DNA from: Mercurialis annua
Taxonomy: Eukaryota > Streptophyta > Magnoliopsida > Malpighiales > Euphorbiaceae
DNA length: 64,000 nt
NCBI RefSeq assembly: GCF_937616625.2
Contig: NC_065577.1
Location: 28,037,501-28,101,500 of the forward strand
Direction of reading: 5' to 3'
Position 1 is the first letter of the stretch. Every line of letters starts with the position of its first letter. This document shows positions 57,646-64,000 of the stretch, one piece after another. The position numbers were made by a program, and so were the translations under genes. The notes beneath the pieces were generated by a model, which saw nothing but the letters and a program-made list of their open reading frames with translations, did no database searches and was not told the origin of the DNA.

Positions 57646-59202
57646 ATGGCTCTTATGAAGAAAAACAATCACTCATTAACAATTCAAAATTTCCATCAAA
57701 TGGCTAGTCTTGTTTCTGTTAGACTTTCTTATTCCAACTTTTTGCTGTGGAAATCATAAGTCAGCCCTCTCATACGCACTGCTCATTTGTTACATTACCT
57801 TACAGAAGAAACACCTTCCGAAATAATTCAAAATGGTGATGAAGAAGAGGTTAATCTTGAATACAATATATGGATTAACAATGATGGTCTTCTCACAAGT
57901 TGGCTCTTAGGAACCATGGCAGAGGAAGTTCTTGGACTTGTCGTCGGATACGACACTGCTCGGAAAATATGGGAATGTCTTAAAGAGCACTTTCTTGCAT
58001 CTACCAAAGAGAAGGAAATGCAACTTAAAAATCAGCTTTCTGTCAGACAACGAACTCAATCTTTGGATGCTTTTATAAAGAAATATAAAAATATATATGA
58101 CAGCCTTGCTGCGATAAAACAACCATTAGAAGATGTGGAGAAGGTTTTTCAATTATCAAGGGTCTTAGAATTTCAATACAGACCCTATAATTTGGATGTC
58201 CTATCTAAACCTCCCTATCCATCTTTAAATCAATATGTTATGGGTCTTCAAGGCTTTGATCAAGAACTCACTATGGAGGAAGAAGAAAAGAAAGCTAAAG
58301 CTCCAAATTTTGAACAAGCTTTCTTTATTCAAAGAGGACGAGTAGCACGAGGCATACATAATGGTGGTCAAAATTTCAACTCGAGAGGCAAAGGCTTTCT
58401 TCAAGCTGGTACATATAACAACAATCATAGATCTGGCTCATCCAACAGCCATGATGGTGGAAATAATAGAAACTTTTACACCAACAACAATCAACAAGCT
58501 CACAATGGGACTAATCAAAGGAGAAATATCCAACCGCCTGCACAATCAACCAAAACTACAGGTATTTGTCTAATTTGTGGCATTAGTGGTCACTCTGCTT
58601 TATCATGTTTTTACAGATTTGATCATGCATATCAAAATGAGAATTTACCCCAAGCTTTCGCTGCACTATCACTACCTATGGAAGAAGACTCGAATTGTTA
58701 TGCTGACTCGGGAGCGACATCGCACATGACATCTGATCCAGGTATACTCCATGCACGCTCTTTATACGGAGGAAATATGAAAGTCTATAGTTGTGATGGA
58801 ACTCCTCTCCCAATTACACACATTGGATCATTGACTATTGGTTCACTTAAACTGAATAATATTCTAGTGGTTCCTGAATTAAAGAAGAATTTGTTATCTG
58901 TTGCTCAACTCACTGATGAAAATTCTTGTATTTTTGAGTTCTCATCTTCTGGTTTTTTGATTACGGACCCAATAACTCAAAAGATTCTTGCTAAAGGAAC
59001 AAGAAGAGGCAAGCTTTACTGTCTTTACGGAGGTGTTGAACATGCATTATTGAGCTTAAAAAATAACGAGGCTACAGATACTATCTGGCATCAGTGGTTA
59101 GGACATCCAAACTCTTGTATTTTACAGCGTATGGCTTCAAAAGAAATCATTAAGGTTCCTTCTTGGAGAAAAACACCAAATTTATGCAGTAGTTGTCAAT
59201 AG
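57646..59202 (+). pseudogene. Copia gag-protease-preintegrase
   Basis: ATG 57646 opens MALMKKNNHSLTIQNF; a TAA at codon 38 (57757) replaces what is usually Gln in the LLWKSQ context, and the frame reopens directly. The gag_UBN2-like capsid region runs through YRPYNLDVLSKPPYPSL. A CCHC knuckle CLICGISGHSALSC is at about 58567, protease YADSGATSHMT at about 58700, and the pre-integrase zinc motif HQWLGHPNSCI ... CSSC at 59090-59199. The frame is lost at 59200 by loss of a base. These parts would form the particle and process the polyprotein. Confidence 0.9.
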
Positions 59203-60600
59203 GAAATAGTTGCAAACTACCTTTTAATTTAAATACTGAACATGCTAAGTTTCCTTTTGAGAAAATTCATTGCGACTTATGGGGTCCTGCACCTGTTCGC
59301 TCCATGCAATTCTTTCAATATTATGTTACTTTTGTAGATGATTTTAGTAGATTCACTTGGTTTTATCCTTTGAAAAGAAAATCTGATTTTTCATCATGCT
59401 TTTGTAAGTTCCAGCGGATGATTGAAAATCAGTTTGATGCTAAATTCAAGATTTTTCAATGTGATGGTGGAGGAGAATTCCCAAACAATGAATTAATTGA
59501 ACACTTATATAAATGTGGTATACTTCGTTGTATTTCATATCCTGGTACTCCAAAGCAAAACAGTGTCGCAGAAAGGAAGCACTGTCATAGTGTAGAAACA
59601 GGTCTCACTATGCTCATACATGCTAACATACCAATGCGCTTTTGGGTTGACAGCTTTTCTAGAACTGTTTACTTGATCAACAGGCTGCCTACGCCTGTTC
59701 TCGGCTTTGAATCACCATTTAATCATTTTCTTAAAAGGGATCCTGACTATTCTTTTCTCAAGATCTTTGGTTGTAGATGTTTTCCTTATTTGAGGCATTA
59801 CACTTCCAACAAGCTTCAGCCATGGTCAGCTCCATGTGTATTTTTTGGGTATAGTCCATCTCTTACGGGATATCGTTGTTTCCATCCACCAACACAAAAG
59901 ATGTATATTTCGCGTCATGTGGTATTCGATGAATATTTTTTTCCTTATACTAACCTTACTCATTTGTCTAAAAGCCTTAACTCGCAGGGGGATATAAGCT
60001 CATATCCAGATTCTGATAAGTGGATTCAATCTTCTAATTCTTCGCAGTTTTCAGCTGCTAACAACTCTAAGGGATCAATACCCTCATCAACTCTAAAATC
60101 TTTCCATTTTGATATAATTGAGAATGCTTCATCATTACCACTCTATACCACAGCTCCTAGCCGAACACATATGAATGATGCAACTGAAGGAGCTATCATA
60201 CCGATAATTGAAGAAACCTCAAGAATCCAACATCACTTAAAAAGTCCACAAACCACACCATTACCTTCCTATTCACCACCCTCACAAGATTTGAACCCAT
60301 TAGATAATTCCACTTTATCATCTCCTAATTCCCTAGCGATCCATTACAGCATTCGGCCACCATCGCACAACTCAAGCTCAACTTTTGTCCATCCTATGCA
60401 AACAAGATCTCGTAATGGAAAACATACCGGTCATGTCCAAAAAAGTTTCAACAATCATGCTCATGCAATGGTAACCACTCTTTACTCTAATCATGTTACA
60501 AGTCTAGATATTTCAGAACCCAAATCAGTCAAAAAGGCACTTAAATTTCACATTGGTATGCTGCTATGTGTGATGAATCAGAAGCTCTTAAGAAGAACAA
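59203..60600 (+). pseudogene. Copia integrase
   Basis: The integrase core has IHCDLWGP (first Asp), FQCDGGGEF (second Asp, usual form SDNGGEF) and SVAERKH (Glu). It is followed by the typical FLKIFGCRCFPYLR and KMYISRHVVFDE blocks and a Ser/Pro-rich linker to about 60540. Another frameshift near 60545 precedes RT. Confidence 0.88.
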
Positions 60601-60610
60601 GACCTGAGAT

Positions 60611-61087
60611 TTGGTTCCATGTCCAACTAATGCAAATGTAGTTGGCTCTAAATGGGTATTTAAGACAAAATTGAACTCTGATGGTTCTTTAGAATGGTTT
60701 AATGCTCGTCTTGTTGCTCAAGGATTTTCTCAAGTTCCAGGGGTTGATTTTTCTGAAACATTCAGTCCAGTTATGAAGCCAGCTACTCTCCATCCGATTC
60801 TTGCTATTTCAACTACACTATCATGTTCAGTTCGACAGCTTGATGTTAAAAATTCTTTTTTGCACGGTCAACTGAAAGAAACAGTTTATATGGCACAACC
60901 TCCGGGGTTCCTTGATTCGGTACGTGGATGGTTTGATAGGTTCACTCTTCATCTCTTGCAGATGGGTTTTTGTTGTAGTAGAGCTGATTCAAGCCTGTTT
61001 ACTCTTTATTGTGAGCAAGGAACAGTCATTCTTCTCCTATATGTCGATGACATTGTTCTTACAGCTAGTGACGATCATCTATTATAG
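60611..61087 (+). pseudogene. Copia reverse transcriptase with internal deletion
   Basis: RVT_2 motifs: VGSKWVFKTK, ARLVAQGFSQVPGVDFSETFSPV, RQLDVKNSFLHG (usual NAFLHG), YMAQPPGF and catalytic YVDDIVLT. Between PPGF and WFDRF about 20 residues, the usual LKKALYGLKQAPR block, are missing in frame. It stops at TAG 61085, but the same frame continues at KDLGPLHFFLGIE. Confidence 0.88.
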
Positions 61088-61975
61088 CAAATTATTCTTC
61101 ACCTAAGTCCTGAGTTTTCCATCAAAGACTTGGGTCCTCTGCATTTTTTCTTAGGTATTGAAGCTCATAAATTGGCAGGCGGCATGTCTTTGTCTCAGTC
61201 AAGATATGCATGGGATATTCTTTCTCGGGCTTCCATGATCGAAGCATCTTCCATCTCTACTCCAATGGCTTGTAAGGGAACTTCTACATCCAATGATAAT
61301 GATATCGTTAATGCTACATCATATCGAAGCGTTGTCGGAGCTTTACAATATCTAACTGTCACTATAATAGACATTGCTCAATCTGTCAATCGCGTTTGCC
61401 AATATATGCATGCCCTGACAGTAGCTCACCTAAGACTGGTCAAGCGTATTTTAAGATACAATAAATGGAATCTTTCTCAAGGAATTCGCTTCCTTTCTCA
61501 AAGTTCTCTATCGTAATCTGCTTTTTGCGATGCTGATTGAGCAGGTTGTTCCACCACAAGGCGCAACACTACTGGGTTTTGCATATTTATTGGTGCCAAT
61601 TGCATTTCTTGGGCTTCAAAGAAACAGCCCACGGTCTCTCGATCAATTGCAGAAGCGGAATATAGGGCTATGGCGTCTGCTACTGCTGAGTTAACATGGA
61701 TTACATATCTTTTACGCGATATTAGTATTTCTGTTCCTCATGCTCCTCAACAGTTTTGTGATAATCTCAACGCTCTTCACATGTCCATTAATCCAGTTTT
61801 TCATGCTCGGAAAAAGCATATCGAGCTTGACTATAACTTTGTCTGAGAGAAAGTTGCTTTTGGTTCTCTTGTTACACGTTATGTTCCAAGCACATAACAA
61901 GTTGCTAATCTACTTACAAAACCGCTATTGCGCAAACAATTTCAGCTGCTATGCTCCAAGCTTGGAATGCATTTA
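61088..61975 (+). pseudogene. Copia RT connection and RNase H
   Basis: LHFFLGIEAHKL, then YRSVVGALQYLTVT, then RNase H motifs CDAD (61527), SIAEAEYRAMA (61646) and CDNLNALHMSINPVFHARKKHIELDY (61761). Four or more stop codons interrupt it. Confidence 0.85.
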
Positions 61976-61988
61976 GTTTCCCATTCCA

Positions 61989-62001
61989 GCTTGATGGGGA
62001 G
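61989..62001 (+). promoter_or_regulatory. Polypurine tract of the copia element
   Basis: gcttgatggggag lies directly before TGATAGAG of the 3' LTR. Confidence 0.7.
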
Positions 62002-62098
62002 TGATAGAGTTCAATCTTCAGAAGAAAATAACATCCCATTTATCAAGGAAATCAGCCATAATAAGAAAACTAGTAAATGTCAAAATAATTAGCCACAC
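62002..62098 (+). repeat. 3' LTR fragment of the copia element
   Basis: Matches 57139-57236 after a small indel; stops at cacac, where the gypsy LTR end begins. Confidence 0.75.
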
Positions 62099-62480
62099 TG
62101 ATACGAACCTTCAGCGATAGGCTATACGAACCCTTAATGCAATGCCCAAGAACTCGTATAATCACTAACCTTAAAACCCAATACCTATCTGATTCAAAAC
62201 CCTAGGATCACTCTAGATCAGATTACAAAGATCAAGTGTAAATAGAACCTAAAAGATTAAGTCTTTTAAATCCTAATTACTAGCACGCCACAAAGATGAA
62301 TACAAGAATAAAACAAGGGTTTCTATGAAACAAATATCAATATATCATAATCTGATTGTAAAACCCTAAAACAAAGTATTTATAATGTCTCAACCACCAA
62401 TGGCATACTTGTAAATAAGTAAAATTCGAAATAATAAACCCTAGTCTTGAAATGGGCTTTAAGTATGTTATACAAAGCCC
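62099..62480 (-). repeat. 3' LTR of the gypsy element
   Basis: The outer edge is TG at 62099. A minus-strand TATA, tataaata, lies at 62384-62377. The inner edge is uncertain because the last coding block reaches about 62500. Confidence 0.5.
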
Positions 62481-62499
62481 ATTCTTTATAATCTTCATT

Positions 62500-63475
62500 T
62501 GAATAAGTTTGAAGATTAGCCAGCCTTGTATATAACTATTTAAGGTCTCTTGAAGCTTCTTGGCCCGTGACCTTGTAATTGGCCCTTGGGATAAACTCAA
62601 CGGATCTTGGATATGCATTCTGCCCTTTTCATCAAGCCATCAAAATTAGAATCTTCAAGCTTTTGAAGTCCTAGCCCATCCATAACATTCCCTCCTTCTA
62701 TTGGATGATTCGTCCTCGAATCAAGCTCATCGCCTTCATCAAAAGGAGTTAAGTCAGCAACATTGAATGTACTACTAACATTATACTCACCCTTTAAATT
62801 ATTGGCATTGTCATTGATTCTTTCCAGCACTTGAAATGGACCATCTCCCCTTGGACTCAATTTTGACTTTCGTTGGTTTGGAAACCTTTCCTTTCAAAAA
62901 TGAACCCAAACCCAATCACCAGGTTGGAAAATAATGCGCCTTTTTCCTTTATTCATTCACCTAGCCATGTTTTCATTTTGCTTGTCAATTCTTTCTTTCA
63001 CCTGTTTGTGCATCTTTTGAACCAAATCAGCCTTAGAAACACCATCAGCACTAATAAGGTTAGTCATAGGCAAAGAAATTAAATCAATTAGAGACAACGG
63101 ATTAAAACCATACACAATTTCAAAAGGTGAAGTGTGTGTAGTGCTATGAACAGCCCTGTTATATGCAAATTCGACATATGGTAATAAATTCTCCCAAGAT
63201 TTTAAATTCTTAGAAATTAAAGAAAGAAGCAATTGCACCATGGTTCTATTAACCACCTCAGTTTGCCCATTTGTTTGTGGATGACAAGTAGTAGAAAATA
63301 GTAATTTAGTACCCAATTTAGCCCACACAACACGCCAAAAATGACTAAGAAATTTTGTATCCCTATCACTGACAATTGTCCTAGGTATTCCATGTAAACG
63401 CACAACTTCCCAAAAGAACAAATCAGCAATATGACAAGCATCATCAGTTTTATGGCATGGTATAAAGTGTGCCAT
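62500..63475 (-). pseudogene. Gypsy integrase C-half and polyprotein tail
   Basis: From 63475 downward: [27 protein letters not shown] (second catalytic Asp), [14 protein letters not shown] (Glu), then a stop at 62957. The same frame then gives FQPGDWVWVHF, a stop, SPRGDGPFQVLERINDN and TFNVADLTPFDEGDELD to 62597. A last piece, QGPITRSRAKKLQETL, is in another frame near 62600-62500. That tail is typical of plant gypsy polyproteins. No chromodomain is evident. Confidence 0.85.
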
Positions 63476-63996
63476 CTTGCTAAAACGATAGCCACAACAA
63501 AAATACTATCCTTACCCTTCCTAGTTCTTGGCAAACCAAGTACAAAATCCATAGACAAATCTGTCCAAGGCATATCAGGTATGGGTAAAGGTGCATATAA
63601 TCCATGAGGTTTCAGTTTGGACTTAGCTTGCATGCAAACAATACATTTACTACACACTTTATGAACATCTCGTTTCATGCCAGGCCAAAAGAAATGATCA
63701 CAAATAATAACATAAGTCTTACTAACCCCAAAGCGACCCATCAATCCACCACTATGTGCCTCGTTTATCAACAACAAACGCAAAGAACAATTAGGCACAC
63801 ACAACTTGTTCTTTTTAAACAAAAATCCATCAAAAACATAAAAATCATCAAATGCATTCCCATTAATACAGGTTCCATACACATTGCAAAAATCAATATC
63901 ATCTTTGTACAAATCCTTAATATACTCAAAACCTAACAATTTAGAATAAAGAGTATTAAGAAGTGCATACCTTCTTGAAAGTGCATCGGCAACCAC
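63476..63996 (-). pseudogene. Gypsy RNase H end and integrase N-half
   Basis: [13 protein letters not shown] is the end of RNase H. Then comes the integrase zinc domain ([10 protein letters not shown] ... [13 protein letters not shown]) and the core start [25 protein letters not shown] with the first catalytic Asp. A one-base loss near 63495 shifts the frame away from the C-half at 63475. The upstream RT lies beyond the window. Confidence 0.85.
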
Positions 63997-64000
63997 ATTT

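Larger units (their letters stand above)
57139..62098 (+). mobile_element. Ty1/copia retrotransposon, decayed
   Basis: LTR 57139-57366, primer site, chimeric leader, gag, protease, integrase, RT and RNase H in copia order, then purine tract and a truncated 3' LTR (62002-62098) cut by the next element. The reading frame has at least two frameshifts, several stops and an internal RT deletion. Confidence 0.9.
62099..64000 (-). mobile_element. Ty3/gypsy element, 3' part, minus strand
   Basis: Contains the RNase H end, integrase, C-terminal polyprotein and 3' LTR of a gypsy element whose remainder lies beyond the window. The LTR end (plus-strand TGATACGAACC at 62099) abuts the broken copia LTR, so this element inserted into it. 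Confidence 0.85.

Noticed and set aside
63604..63936. Plus-strand 110-residue frame
   Set aside because: Lies opposite the integrase zinc domain of the minus-strand gypsy element and has no features of its own.

Overview
The window is nuclear DNA from a flowering plant, most likely a eudicot. It is AT-rich, has GT-AG introns, carries plant-type LTR retrotransposons, and holds one host-like gene, a six-coding-exon DnaJ/HSP40 co-chaperone with a C-terminal CAQQ farnesylation box. Species cannot be told from sequence alone. About nine tenths of the window is mobile or mobile-derived DNA.

Positions 1-30466 are a three-level nest. The outermost host is a decayed minus-strand Ty3/gypsy element of Tat type (LTR about 29712-30466, gag in two pieces at 29267-29629 and 1-1439). 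A gag-only large retrotransposon derivative (LARD, 1440-29266) sits inside that gag. Reading the minus strand across the two flanks restores a continuous gag-like frame. The LARD has LTRs of about 3.9 kb; its 3' LTR is a fusion of two partial LTRs, and two of the three LTR copies carry a 0.97 kb MITE with long terminal inverted repeats. A 13.8 kb Tat-clade element (7774-21545, LTRs 753 bp, target duplication gattg) is inserted in the LARD. It has gag-pro, RT-RNase H, a second archaeal-type RNase H, and integrase, then a 106-bp tandem repeat. On the opposite strand it has a probable two-exon cargo gene encoding a plant mobile domain plus a coiled coil.

Positions 30467-44676 are older debris: MITE-like inverted-repeat elements, a solo LTR with target duplication gaagt and six G-boxes, a DnaJ pseudogene fragment that stops at an exon boundary and abuts a LARD-type LTR fragment, a LINE reverse-transcriptase remnant, and further LTR-like sequence.

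Positions 44677-48651 hold a non-autonomous Helitron ending about 350 bp upstream of the start codon of the intact DnaJ gene. Positions 49729-54041 are a minus-strand, LTR-int-LTR-int-LTR tandem of a small non-coding copia-like element, whose middle LTR is a recombinant of the outer two. Positions 57139-62098 are a decayed Ty1/copia element with a chimeric leader. Its 3' LTR is cut by a minus-strand Ty3/gypsy element that runs off the right edge.

The most unusual observations are the spliced antisense mobile-domain gene, the repeated use of short CG-NN-CG hairpin arrays in unrelated-looking LTRs, the recombinant middle LTR, the Helitron with two 3' ends beside a heat-shock-type promoter, and the DnaJ fragment fused to an LTR at its exon end. 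Statements on identity and copy number are by eye; no alignment or search was run.
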